From Gammaproteobacteria bacterium (lineage in GTDB: Bacteria > Pseudomonadota > Gammaproteobacteria > Steroidobacterales > Rariloculaceae): 56,319 nt of DNA. Below the pieces are notes generated by a model. It made no database searches. It saw only the letters and a list, made by a program, of their open reading frames with translations, and was not told where the DNA came from. This document shows positions 8,743 to 17,536 of the stretch, in pieces. How positions within the stretch are numbered: position 1 is the first letter of the stretch; each line of letters opens with the position of its first letter. The translations under genes and the position numbers were made by a program. Where the stretch lies: assembly GCA_017577365.1 (NCBI GenBank), contig PKRJ01000022.1, forward strand, positions 1-56,319, read 5' to 3'.

Positions 8743-9207
8743 ATGCACGCAAAGAGATCAACTCGCTCATTCGAGCGAACGGCAACCGCACGCGGCTTCA
8801 CGCTGATCGAGATCATGGTTGTCGTGGTCATCATCGGCTTGCTCGCCGCGATCGTCGGTCCGCAGCTGCTCGGCCGCGTGGATACCGCCGCGATCAATCG
8901 CGCGAAATCGGATATTCGCGCGATCGAGACGGCCTTGCAGCTTTACTACCTCGACAACTTCCGCTACCCCACCACCGAAGAAGGGCTCGAGGCACTCGTC
9001 CGAAATCCGGGAGAAGCGGCGGCGCCGAACTGGAATCCCGGCGGCTATCTCGGCCGGAGCCAGGTGCCGCTCGATCCTTGGAACAACCCTTATCAGTACC
9101 GCTCGCCCGGTCAGTACGGACAGTTCGACGTGTTCTCGTACGGGGCCGACGGCCAGCAGGGTGGCGAAGGTGTCAACGCCGATATCGGCAACTGGGACCT
9201 CCACTGA
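8743..9207 (+). CDS. gspG: Type II secretion major pseudopilin GspG
   Basis: A 154-residue major pseudopilin. The prepilin peptidase site is G18|F19 with the conserved glutamate at +5 (E23), followed by a hydrophobic helix and the GspG core (LYYLDNFRYPTTEEGLEAL, then PLDPWNNPY). GspG polymerises into the periplasmic pseudopilus that pushes substrates through the GspD secretin. ATG 8743 has gaagg about eight bases upstream; in-frame starts further up lack one. It opens a tight gspGHIJKLMN operon; gspC, D, E and F are not in the window. Confidence 0.95.
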   Translation: MHAKRSTRSFERTATARGFTLIEIMVVVVIIGLLAAIVGPQLLGRVDTAAINRAKSDIRAIETALQLYYLDNFRYPTTEEGLEALVRNPGEAAAPNWNPGGYLGRSQVPLDPWNNPYQYRSPGQYGQFDVFSYGADGQQGGEGVNADIGNWDLH

Positions 9208-9790
9208 CGCACCGATCTCCCTTCGGCGGCCCGTCGGCAACGTCGGCGGCTTCACGCTGCTCGAGCTGCTCGTCGTCGTTACGATCATCGGTCTCCTCGC
9301 AGGCAGCATCGTGCTGTCGACGCGCTACATCAACACGGAGCGCGAGCTCGAGCGTGAGGTCCAGCGTCTGCAGAGCTTGATCGACCTCGTTCGCGAGGAA
9401 GCGCTGATGCAGTCGCGCGAGTTCGCGCTGCTGTTCGCCGAATCGGGCTACCGGTTCTACGTGTATGATCATCTCGCTCGGCGTTGGGTCGATCCGCCCG
9501 GCGACCGACTCCTCGCGAGCTACTCGCTTCCCGAGCCGATTCGCACCGAGCTGCGCCTCGAAGGCCGCGATCTCGTGCTCGAGCCGACGCTCGAGCTCGC
9601 GGCCCGGAACCGAGAAGGCGACGAGGAAGAAGACGAATCGCCCCAGCCGCACGTGATCCTGTTCTCGAGCGGGGAGATGACCGCGTTCGAGGCTGCGTTC
9701 TATCGCGATTTCACCGGCGGGCGCGTGATCCTCGTCGGTGATTTCGACGGCTCGTTCGAGGTCCGCAAGGAAGGCTTCGATGGCGGCTAG
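9170..9790 (+). CDS. gspH: Type II secretion minor pseudopilin GspH
   Basis: A prepilin-like protein with the cleavage site GG|FTLLE and glutamate at +5, a hydrophobic helix, and a polar C-terminal domain that ends after a DGSFEVRKEG segment. Length and order fit GspH. No ATG exists between the gspG stop and the signal. The likeliest start is GTG 9170, inside the gspG 3' end with agg nine bases upstream; GTG 9161 is an alternative. The start is therefore uncertain, while the frame and 3' end are secure. The acidic run EGDEEEDE in the middle is unusual for the family. gspI starts inside its last codons. Confidence 0.85.
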   Translation: MSTPISATGTSTDAPISLRRPVGNVGGFTLLELLVVVTIIGLLAGSIVLSTRYINTERELEREVQRLQSLIDLVREEALMQSREFALLFAESGYRFYVYDHLARRWVDPPGDRLLASYSLPEPIRTELRLEGRDLVLEPTLELAARNREGDEEEDESPQPHVILFSSGEMTAFEAAFYRDFTGGRVILVGDFDGSFEVRKEGFDGG

Positions 9791-10217
9791 CGGAAGGCGG
9801 CGCCACCACGGCTTCACCCTCCTCGAGGTGATGGTCGCGCTCGTGATCGTCGCGCTCGGCATGATCGCCGTGCACGAGCAGCTCGGGCGCTACGTCGTTA
9901 GCGTCGCTTTCATCGAGGAGAAGACGCTCGCGAGCTGGATCGCGACCAACCGCATCACCGAGCTCAGCGTCGCCCCCGTGTGGCCCGAGCTCGGTGACGA
10001 CGAGGACGAGCTCGAGTACGCGGGAAGGCTCTGGCACGTGCGCACGGAGATCACGGAGACCGAGGTCCAGAACCTGCGCCGCGTCGACGTCTACGTTTCG
10101 CTGGCCGACAATCCCGAGCGCACCTTGCAGCACGTCATGGGTCTCGTCGAGCCGCCGGTCCCGCGGGGCTTCCTGTCGACGAGCTGGCCGACGCCGATCA
10201 TCGCGGAACCCGAATGA
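9780..10217 (+). CDS. gspI: Type II secretion minor pseudopilin GspI
   Basis: A 145-residue minor pseudopilin. The prepilin site is G11|F12 with E16 at +5 (GFTLLEVMVALVI), and the globular domain includes ASWIATNRITEL, typical of GspI. With GspJ and GspK it forms the tip complex that starts pseudopilus assembly. ATG 9780 has aagg upstream and overlaps the gspH stop by 11 bases. It ends in an ATGA overlap with gspJ. Confidence 0.93.
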   Translation: MAASGRRRHHGFTLLEVMVALVIVALGMIAVHEQLGRYVVSVAFIEEKTLASWIATNRITELSVAPVWPELGDDEDELEYAGRLWHVRTEITETEVQNLRRVDVYVSLADNPERTLQHVMGLVEPPVPRGFLSTSWPTPIIAEPE

Positions 10218-10822
10218 AACGCAACGCGGGATTCACGCTGATCGAGCTGCTGGTCGCGATGGCGATCGTCGCGATCATCGGCGTGATCGCGCTGACCGGA
10301 TTGAATCAGGTCATCGAGCAACGGGAAATCGCGCGCGAGCGTGCCGAGCGCTGGCGCGAGCTGCAGCTCGCGTTCAGAGTGGTGGTGCAAGACCTCGCGC
10401 AGATCCACCCTCGCCCGATGCGCGACGAGATTGCGGCGTCTTATCAGCCCTCGGTGCTCGCGTCGCCGTCGGCTCAATTCGCGCTCGAGCTCAGCCGCGG
10501 GGGCTGGGCGAATCCCGCCGGCCTTCCGCGCGGCACCGTGGCGCGCATCGCCTACGATTTCGAGGAAGACACGCTGGTCCGCTACTCTTGGCCGGTCTTC
10601 GACCGCACGTTGGCGACCCCGCCGCTTCGCAACGAGATTCTGCACGGCGTGCAGAACGTCGAGATCCGGTTTCTGGATGCGGCCGGCCAGTGGCATCTCG
10701 AGTGGCCCCCGCTCGATTTCGAAGGTCCGGAGCGGCTCGTGATGCGGCCGAAGGCGATCGAGTTCACGGTCGAGGTCGAAGGGTTCGGAAGACTATGGCG
10801 TCTCGTGGAGACGAGCGGATGA
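10214..10822 (+). CDS. gspJ: Type II secretion minor pseudopilin GspJ
   Basis: A 202-residue minor pseudopilin. It begins MKRNAG|FTLIELLVAM with the cleavage glycine at 6 and glutamate at 11. The GspJ-type LVVQDLAQIHPRP-like region and a C-terminal beta domain follow. The start overlaps the gspI stop as ATGA, and its own stop overlaps gspK the same way, so I, J and K are probably translated in a coupled fashion and made in matched amounts for the tip complex. Confidence 0.94.
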   Translation: MKRNAGFTLIELLVAMAIVAIIGVIALTGLNQVIEQREIARERAERWRELQLAFRVVVQDLAQIHPRPMRDEIAASYQPSVLASPSAQFALELSRGGWANPAGLPRGTVARIAYDFEEDTLVRYSWPVFDRTLATPPLRNEILHGVQNVEIRFLDAAGQWHLEWPPLDFEGPERLVMRPKAIEFTVEVEGFGRLWRLVETSG

Positions 10823-11754
10823 TTCGGCGGAGCCTCGAGCGACGACAGCGGGGGGCGGCGATCCTCACCGCGATGCTCGTGGTCGCCATCGGAACGCTGC
10901 TCGCCGTGAACCTGATGTGGGAGGCGACGCTCGACCAGCGGCGCGCGGCCGCGGCGTTCGCCGCCGACCAGGGGCTCTTGTATCTGCAGGGCGCGGAAGC
11001 CTGGGCGGCCGACATCTTGCGGCAGGACATCGAGGACTCGCCGGATGCGGATCATCTCGGTGAAGAATGGGCGATCGAGCTTCCGCCGCTGCCCGTCGAA
11101 GGCGGCGTCATCGCCGGCCGACTCGAGGACCTGCAGGGCCGCTTCAATCTCAACAACCTGATCGGCGAGGACGGCCGCGAAGATCCGATCGCGGTTGCGC
11201 AGTTCGAGAGGCTGCTTACGCTGCTCGAGCTCGACCCGCGCCTCGCCGGCGCGGTCGTCGACTGGCTCGACGGCGACGTCGACACCCGCTTCCCCGACGG
11301 CGCCGAGGACGCGGTCTACGCAGAGGCCGACCCGCATTACCGGACGGCGAACGGACCGATCACGACCCCGAGCGAGCTGCTCGCAATCCAGGGATTCGAT
11401 CGCGCGGCCTACGAGCGTCTCGCTCCGTACGTGACCGCCCTCCCCCGCGGCACGACGATCAACGTCAATACGGCGCCCGAGCTCGTCCTGCGCTCGCTGT
11501 CCGATTCGATCGATGCCGCGCAGGCGGCCGCGCTCGTCGAGGAACGGGCCGATGTCGGCTTCGCGGACGTCGACGCGGCTTTCAGCGGGCTCGTCGAGCC
11601 CGAGATGCTGCCGCGCATCGACGTCGTGACGAGCCATTTTCTGTTGACAGCGACCGTCGCGCTCGGTACCACGCAGATCACGATGCGCTCCGTTCTGCAG
11701 CGCGACCAAAGCGGGCTGACGCGAGCGCTTTTTCGCAACCTGGGAGTCGAGTGA
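10819..11754 (+). CDS. gspK: Type II secretion minor pseudopilin GspK
   Basis: A 311-residue protein with a prepilin-like N-terminus, RQRG|AAILTAMLVV, that lacks glutamate at +5. That absence is normal for GspK and lets it cap the pseudopilus tip. The large periplasmic domain carries LQGRFNLNNL, WLDGD and the TPSELLAIQGF helix-hairpin region, all characteristic. ATG 10819 overlaps the gspJ stop; ATG 10795 in frame is an alternative start 8 residues earlier. The end overlaps gspL as GTGA. Confidence 0.94.
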   Translation: MIRRSLERRQRGAAILTAMLVVAIGTLLAVNLMWEATLDQRRAAAAFAADQGLLYLQGAEAWAADILRQDIEDSPDADHLGEEWAIELPPLPVEGGVIAGRLEDLQGRFNLNNLIGEDGREDPIAVAQFERLLTLLELDPRLAGAVVDWLDGDVDTRFPDGAEDAVYAEADPHYRTANGPITTPSELLAIQGFDRAAYERLAPYVTALPRGTTINVNTAPELVLRSLSDSIDAAQAAALVEERADVGFADVDAAFSGLVEPEMLPRIDVVTSHFLLTATVALGTTQITMRSVLQRDQSGLTRALFRNLGVE

Positions 11755-12977
11755 CCGTGGAGCATCTGGTCGTCCGTATCGGCGAGGACCCGGCAGCGGC
11801 GCAATGGGCCGTCTTCGACGACGACGGCCGCGTCGTCCGGCAGCTTCAGGACGGCTCGCTCGAAGAGGCCGCCGCCCTCGCGCCCGGCCGGCGCGTCGTC
11901 GTGCTCGTGCCGGCCTTCGAGGTCATCACGACGGAAGCGACCCTGCCCAAAGCGAGCCCGGCGAAGCTCCGCAAGATGCTGCCGTTCTCGCTCGAGGACC
12001 AGCTCGCCGACGACGTGGACGAGCTCGTGTTCGCGGTCGGGCCGCGGCTCGAATCGGGCGCGATCTCGGTCGCCGTGGTGGCGCGCACGCGGCTCGAAGG
12101 CTGGCTCGAGCGGCTCGCCGGGGCCGGCTTGTCGCCGAACGCCGTCTTCACCGAGGCGGACGGCGTGCCGGACACGCCGTCGACGCTGACGCTCGTCGTC
12201 GAGGACGATCGGATCTACGGGCGTGCACCCGGCCGTCCGCCCTTCGTTTTCGACGGGCTTTCGCTCGAGCAGGTCCTCGGCCTCGTCGACGGCGCGGGTG
12301 AAACCCGCCACCTGCTCGTCTATATCGACGAGCCCGGTCGCGCACGCTTTGCCGCGGAGCTGGCCGCGCTCGACGAGCGTGTCGAGAGCACGCAGGTCAA
12401 GCTGATCGGCGACGGCGCGCTGTACCGTTTCGCCGCGACGCTGATCGCGCGGCCGGGCACGAACTTGCTCCAAGGGCCTTATGCGCCGAAGTCGAACGTC
12501 GGCGCGCTGCTCGCGCCGTGGCGCTCGGCCGCCGTGCTCCTCCTCGGCTTGCTGCTCGTCAGCTTCGTCGGACAGGCCGCGGAGTTTTGGTTCCTACGAC
12601 GCCAGAGCCAGGCTCTCGACGCGCAGCTCGCCGAATCGTGCGCCCAGCTCCTCTCGCAGCAGCAGCTCGAAGCGTGCCGCAGAAGCGTCCGCGCGCGCCT
12701 CAGTCAGAGCGGCTTGCTCGACTCCTCGGGCGCGTTTCTGCCGGCATTGAGCGCCGTCGCGGAGGCACGCATCCCCGACAGCCGCCTCTCGCAGCTCAGC
12801 TACCGCAACGGCGTGATGGACATTCAGCTCGTCGTCCCCGACGTGCCTTCGCTCGACGCGTTCACGCGCGAGATCGAGGGCAACGAGCGCTTCGACGCGC
12901 GCATACTTTTCGCGAATCCGGACGGCGATAGGGTCGACGGTCGAGTGCAGATCGTCGACACGGGAGCGTCGCAATGA
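11751..12977 (+). CDS. gspL: Type II secretion inner-membrane platform protein GspL
   Basis: A 408-residue bitopic protein with a cytoplasmic actin-like domain (about 1-245), one membrane segment (about 258-277), and a periplasmic ferredoxin-like domain. The NLLQGPYAPK stretch before the membrane segment is a GspL signature. It links the GspE ATPase to the GspM/pseudopilus side. The start is GTG 11751, overlapping the gspK stop; GTG 11757 is possible. No gspE is in the window, so the partner ATPase must be elsewhere. Confidence 0.92.
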   Translation: MTVEHLVVRIGEDPAAAQWAVFDDDGRVVRQLQDGSLEEAAALAPGRRVVVLVPAFEVITTEATLPKASPAKLRKMLPFSLEDQLADDVDELVFAVGPRLESGAISVAVVARTRLEGWLERLAGAGLSPNAVFTEADGVPDTPSTLTLVVEDDRIYGRAPGRPPFVFDGLSLEQVLGLVDGAGETRHLLVYIDEPGRARFAAELAALDERVESTQVKLIGDGALYRFAATLIARPGTNLLQGPYAPKSNVGALLAPWRSAAVLLLGLLLVSFVGQAAEFWFLRRQSQALDAQLAESCAQLLSQQQLEACRRSVRARLSQSGLLDSSGAFLPALSAVAEARIPDSRLSQLSYRNGVMDIQLVVPDVPSLDAFTREIEGNERFDARILFANPDGDRVDGRVQIVDTGASQ

Positions 12978-13444
12978 AAGAGTGGTTCCTGAGCCGCGAG
13001 CCGCGTGAGCGCGTCGTGCTCGCGGCCGGCGCCGTGATCGCGGCGGCGTTGATTCTGTGGCGATTCGTCTGGCTGCCGCTATCGACCGGTGCCGCGGAGC
13101 TTCGCGCCGAGATCGACGAGAAGACGCGTTTTCAAGTCGATCTGTTACGCGCCGCGGCGATCGCGCCCCGCGAAAGCTCGACTCGCTCGCGCTCGACGCA
13201 GTCCTTGCTCGTGCTCGTGAATCAGATGGTGCAGGGTCACGGCCTGGGCAGCGCGGTGACGCGCACGCGCCTCGAGGGCAGCGACGGCGTATCGGTCACG
13301 CTGCAGAACGCCCCGTTCAACGCCGTGCTGTCGTGGCTCGTCGCGCTCGAGACCGAGCACGGCGTCTCGGTCGAAAGCGCCTCGATCACCGGGGCGCGAC
13401 AACCTGGACTCGTGAACGGCCAGATCCAGCTCCGGCGGTATTGA
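12974..13444 (+). CDS. gspM: Type II secretion protein GspM
   Basis: A 156-residue protein with a short cytoplasmic N-terminus (WFLSREPRERVVL, typical of GspM), one membrane helix at about 13-35, and a periplasmic ferredoxin-like domain. It pairs with GspL in the inner-membrane platform. The start overlaps the gspL stop by 4 bases (ATGA). Length matches the family. Confidence 0.9.
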   Translation: MKEWFLSREPRERVVLAAGAVIAAALILWRFVWLPLSTGAAELRAEIDEKTRFQVDLLRAAAIAPRESSTRSRSTQSLLVLVNQMVQGHGLGSAVTRTRLEGSDGVSVTLQNAPFNAVLSWLVALETEHGVSVESASITGARQPGLVNGQIQLRRY

Positions 13445-13446
13445 CG

Positions 13447-14208
13447 ATGACGAACCGTTACGCGTGGGTCGCGCTCGGCCTCGGCGCGTATATCGCATTC
13501 GCGCTGTCGACGTTTCCCGCGGCCGCCGCCTACCGCTGGTTCGCGCCGGCGGAGCTCAGGCTCGTCGGCATCGAAGGGACGGTGTGGTCCGGCCGCGCGG
13601 CGCTCGCTTCGGTCGAAAACTTCGCGATGCGGGATCTTCGCTGGAGCATCGACGCGCTGCCGCTCCTGATCGGGCGCGTCAACGGCCGCGTGCGCGCCTC
13701 GCTCGGCGAAGGCTTCGTCGAATCCATCGTGAAGCTTTCCCCGAGCGGCGACGTCGAGCTCACGGACCTGCGAATGAGCACGAGCCTCGCATCGCTCGCG
13801 TCTGCGCTCCCGGTCGGCGACATCCGCGGCCAGCTCGCGGTCATGCTCGAGCGGCTCGAGCTCCGCGACGGCTGGCCGGTCGACGCCGCAGGGCAAGTGC
13901 GGCTCGCTCGGCTATCGGCACCGACCTTCGCCCCTTCGGGCCGCGGCAGCCCCGTGCCGCTCGGGGATTACGAGCTGACGTTCGTCGGGACCGAGGGCGA
14001 CCAAGTCGTCGCGAGCCTTCGCGATGCGGGCGGTCCGCTCGAGGTCGCGGGCCGCGTGACACTCGGTGACGGACGGCGTTATCGACTCGACGCCCGCGTC
14101 GCGCCGCGCGCCGACGCCTCACCCGAGCTCGTGCGGGCGCTCGACTTCATCGCGGGCGAGCCCGGCCCCGACGGGAAACGACCTTTCGAGCTCACGGGCT
14201 CGCTTTGA
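13447..14208 (+). CDS. gspN: Type II secretion protein GspN
   Basis: A 253-residue protein with an N-terminal membrane anchor (about 7-29) and a periplasmic beta-rich domain. The family-typical IEGTVWSGRAA and LRWSIDALPLLIGRVNG occur near the start. GspN is present in only some type II systems and its role is unclear. ATG 13447 comes 2 bases after the gspM stop. It is the last gene of the operon, and its final 17 bases overlap the convergent helicase/nuclease gene, leaving no room for a terminator. Confidence 0.87.
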   Translation: MTNRYAWVALGLGAYIAFALSTFPAAAAYRWFAPAELRLVGIEGTVWSGRAALASVENFAMRDLRWSIDALPLLIGRVNGRVRASLGEGFVESIVKLSPSGDVELTDLRMSTSLASLASALPVGDIRGQLAVMLERLELRDGWPVDAAGQVRLARLSAPTFAPSGRGSPVPLGDYELTFVGTEGDQVVASLRDAGGPLEVAGRVTLGDGRRYRLDARVAPRADASPELVRALDFIAGEPGPDGKRPFELTGSL

Positions 14209-17200
14209 CGTCGGTTGCACCGACGCGCGGCGTCCACGACCGAAACGCGCGGAGCAGCGGAAAGTACAGCGCCGCCACGATCGGCCGCGGGTCGATCGCC
14301 GCGATCGCTCTTGCGTAGCGTTCGAGCTGACCGCGATAGCGCTCGACCTCGGCGTCGAGGAACGCATCGACGTCCGATCCTTCGTGGGTGCCCGTCTTGA
14401 AATCGACGATCCAGCGCGTGCCGTCGCGGTCGACGAACGTGCGGTCGAGTCGAACGTGCTCGACGTAGCCGCCGACGTCGATCACGAGCTCGAGCTCGGA
14501 GTGCGCGTCGTCGTGCGCGGAGAGGATCCAACGCCCCTTCTCATCCGCGAGCACGTGCGCGAGCGCGTCGACCACCGCCTCCGCCGCGCCGTCGACCTCG
14601 TCGCGATCGAGGCCGAGCAGCTCGAGCTCGCGGCGGATATCCGCGCGCGATGCGGCGACCGCTTCGATGCTCCAGGCTTCCAGACCGTCGAGCGCGATGC
14701 GTTGCAGGCGGCGATGCACGACCGTGCCGATCTGCCGCGCGGGCTGTCCCGCCCACTCGAACTCGGGACGCGTCGCTTCGCCGCGGCCCGTATCGCCGCG
14801 AGCGATCGCGGCGCCGAGAGGTCCGACGATGCTCGCGTCGTCATCGATTCTCGCGAGACGGCGTAGCACCGGCCGGACGATTCCTTCGGGCTCGGCGGCG
14901 ACGGCGGGTCGCGTCGGCGCGACCTGCACGGCGAGCGCCGGCCAGATCGGCGCGAGCAGGCTGCGGGCCGGCGGCGCATCCGCGTCGTCGTCGAGCCGGC
15001 AGACGAGGTGCAGGCGCCGCTTCGCGCGCGTCGCGGCGACATAGAGCAGCCGCGCACGCTCCGCCGCGTCTCGTTGCTCGTCGGCTTCTCGAATCAGCGC
15101 CGTCAGCCGGTCCTCGCCGCCCGGCTCGGGAAGCGGCGCGAGCAGCAGATCTTCGCGTCCGTCCTCCGCGACACGCTCCATCCAGTACAACGCGCGCTGC
15201 TCGTCGCGACGCGTTTCACGCCCGAGGCCGAGCAACACGACAGTGTCGAACTCGAGGCCTTTGGCTCGATGGATCGTCATGATCTCGATCGCGCCTGCGG
15301 CTCCTTCCACGGGCTCCGGGCGCGGTGCCGTGAACGCCGACTCGAGCGACGCGGGATCGTCGAGATCGCCGCGCCGCGTGAGCCTTTCGAGCGTCCCGAA
15401 AACCTCGTCCGCCGCGCGAAGATCGTCGTGTGTCTCGACGCAGACGGGGCCGCCGAGCGCGTGCCATGCGCGTTCGATCCACTCGGCGAGATCGTAGTCG
15501 GCGCGCGCGTCGAGCACGCGCGCAAGGCGCGCGGCGAAGCGCTCGAGGCGCGCGCGGCCATCGGCCGTCAGGCGCTCGAGCGTTTCCGAATCGACGATCA
15601 CGTCTCGAATCGTACGACCTCGTGAGAGCGTCGCGATGGTCTCGAGATCCTTCCATCGCAACCCGCACCACGGCGCGCGCAGCAACCCGAGCCACGCGAT
15701 CGAGTCCGCGGGATGGAGCAACGCTCGCGTGAGCCCGAGCAGATCCTGCACGATCTGCTGCTCGTAGAGCGGCTCGATCTCGACCGCGACGACCGGCAGA
15801 CCGCGCTCGCGCAGCCTTCGGTGCAGAGCGCCGAGATGCGTGCGGCTTTGCACGAGGACCGCGAACGTGCCGCTTCGATCCGCGGCGCGCTCGCGCGCGA
15901 CGAGATCGACCGCGGCGTCGATATCCGCGTGCTCGCCCCCGCCGCGCACGACGTGCACGTCGACGCGACCGTCGAAATCACGCACGGCGCGGCAAGGCGT
16001 GAAGCGCACCTCGCCGCGTCCGATATCGTCGGCCGCCGGAAACGCCGTCGACAACGTGCCGTTGACCCAGTCGATGATCGCCGGCGCGCTGCGGAAATTG
16101 CGCTCGAGCGTCAACGCGCGGCAGCGAATCCGGCCGATCCCTTCGCGGCGCACCTTGAGGAAGAGCGACATGTCGGCATCGCGAAAGCGATAGATCGATT
16201 GCATCGGGTCGCCGACGAGAAAGAGGGTCCGGCCGTCGCCCGGCTCCCAGCCCGCCGTGAGGATCTCGAGCAGCCGAAGCTGCCCGTGCGACGTGTCCTG
16301 GAACTCGTCGACGAGGATATGGCGAATCCGATAGTCGAGCGCGAGCAACAGATCCGACGGCGCGTCGTCGCTGCCGAGCGCTTCGCGCGCGGCGAGCGCG
16401 ATCTCGACGAAATCGACGGCCTCGCGCTCGGCGAAGACGACGCGAAGCTCCGCCGCGGCGCGGCGCAGCACGAGCCTGAGATCCGCGAGCGCGCGCCACT
16501 GCTCGTCCGAGTAGCGCGGCTCGGGCAAACGCCGCACGCGATCGAGCGCGTCTCGCAGCGCATCGTCGTCCACGAGCGACTCGACGACCTCGACGAGACG
16601 CCGGCGCTCGCGCGCATGCTCGCGGTTGAATCCGAGCCGCCGATCCGCACGCCGCCGCCAGTTGCCGTCTTTCGTGAGCAGCAGCTCGGCCGCGGCGCGC
16701 CACGCGCTCGCTCGCGCATGAAGCGGGACGGACGCTCCGCCGTCCCGCACGTCGAACGCGTCGAAGATCTCACGGCTCGGGTTCAGGCCGAGGCTCGGTG
16801 CCGCGTGCGCGACGAGCTCGGCGAGCTCGCCGCGCGCCTCGAGCGGGAAGCGGCGAACCGCCCGCTCCAGCTCTTCGCCGACGAGCCTCGCGAGCGCGTC
16901 CTCCAGCGCGCGGCGCAGCGCCGCTTCGCCCTCGAACGCGAAGTATCGAAGCCACTGCTCGCGCTTCGGCAGGAGCTGCGCGATCAACGCCTCGACGCGC
17001 GCCGCGGAGTGCCCGAAACGCGCGATCAGCCGCTTGAGCGCCGCGGCGAGCGAAGGGTCCGTCAGCGCGTCGACCGTGCGCCGCGCGGCGACGCGATAGA
17101 GCTCGGAGGCGTCGTCGACGACGCCCGCGCCGGAGACGCCGCCGGCGAGCACCGGTAACTGCCTGGCGAGCCGAGCGTTCAGCGCGTCGACCGTCTCGAT

Positions 17201-17536
17201 CCAGAGCCGCTCGGCGTGGTCAGGCAGCGCCCAGCCGCGCGCCCTGCTCCGCTCGAGCACGCGACGCGCGATCGCGAGCGTCGCCTCGCGATGGGGCTGC
17301 GACGAGACCTCCGCGGCAGACGCGTCGACGAGCGCCTGCGCGACGCGCTGCCGCATCTCCGCGGCGGCCTTGCGCGTGAACGTGATCGCGACGATCTGCT
17401 CGGGCTCGTCGACGTGCGCGAGCAGCGTCAGATAGCGTCGTATCAGGAGCTCCGTTTTCCCCGAGCCCGCGGGCGCCTGGACGATGAACGATTCCGTCGG
17501 ATCGAGCGCCCGCTCGCGGATGTGCTCGTCGCTCAC
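14192..17536 (-). CDS. UvrD/AddA-type helicase with C-terminal RecB-like nuclease
   Basis: A 1114-residue protein of the AddA class. Motif I is APAGSGKT (21-28), motif Ia TFTRKAAAEM, motif II DEFQD (410-414), and the later motifs include TIHRAKGLEF and LLYVAATRAKRRL. A RecB-type PD-(D/E)XK nuclease sits at the C-terminus with D1045 and K1047 in IVDFKTG. With its neighbour it should process double-strand DNA ends for recombination, as AddAB does. The start is GTG 17536, overlapping the partner's stop as GTGA; the long open frame upstream of that lies over the partner. It contains a short RPEPVEG insertion (see the repeat at 15303). The exact subfamily is not certain, so no symbol is given. Confidence 0.9.
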   Translation of the reverse strand: MSDEHIRERALDPTESFIVQAPAGSGKTELLIRRYLTLLAHVDEPEQIVAITFTRKAAAEMRQRVAQALVDASAAEVSSQPHREATLAIARRVLERSRARGWALPDHAERLWIETVDALNARLARQLPVLAGGVSGAGVVDDASELYRVAARRTVDALTDPSLAAALKRLIARFGHSAARVEALIAQLLPKREQWLRYFAFEGEAALRRALEDALARLVGEELERAVRRFPLEARGELAELVAHAAPSLGLNPSREIFDAFDVRDGGASVPLHARASAWRAAAELLLTKDGNWRRRADRRLGFNREHARERRRLVEVVESLVDDDALRDALDRVRRLPEPRYSDEQWRALADLRLVLRRAAAELRVVFAEREAVDFVEIALAAREALGSDDAPSDLLLALDYRIRHILVDEFQDTSHGQLRLLEILTAGWEPGDGRTLFLVGDPMQSIYRFRDADMSLFLKVRREGIGRIRCRALTLERNFRSAPAIIDWVNGTLSTAFPAADDIGRGEVRFTPCRAVRDFDGRVDVHVVRGGGEHADIDAAVDLVARERAADRSGTFAVLVQSRTHLGALHRRLRERGLPVVAVEIEPLYEQQIVQDLLGLTRALLHPADSIAWLGLLRAPWCGLRWKDLETIATLSRGRTIRDVIVDSETLERLTADGRARLERFAARLARVLDARADYDLAEWIERAWHALGGPVCVETHDDLRAADEVFGTLERLTRRGDLDDPASLESAFTAPRPEPVEGAAGAIEIMTIHRAKGLEFDTVVLLGLGRETRRDEQRALYWMERVAEDGREDLLLAPLPEPGGEDRLTALIREADEQRDAAERARLLYVAATRAKRRLHLVCRLDDDADAPPARSLLAPIWPALAVQVAPTRPAVAAEPEGIVRPVLRRLARIDDDASIVGPLGAAIARGDTGRGEATRPEFEWAGQPARQIGTVVHRRLQRIALDGLEAWSIEAVAASRADIRRELELLGLDRDEVDGAAEAVVDALAHVLADEKGRWILSAHDDAHSELELVIDVGGYVEHVRLDRTFVDRDGTRWIVDFKTGTHEGSDVDAFLDAEVERYRGQLERYARAIAAIDPRPIVAALYFPLLRAFRSWTPRVGATDVKASP
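15303..15326. repeat. Possible intragenic RPEPVEG-type repeat remnant
   Basis: On the minus strand these bases encode RPEPVEG inside the helicase gene. The DNA resembles a palindromic repeat, common in other high-GC proteobacteria, that yields the same peptide, differing mainly at third codon positions (from memory). It lies between helicase motifs, so it could be tolerated as a linker. Only one copy was seen in the window. Confidence 0.35.
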
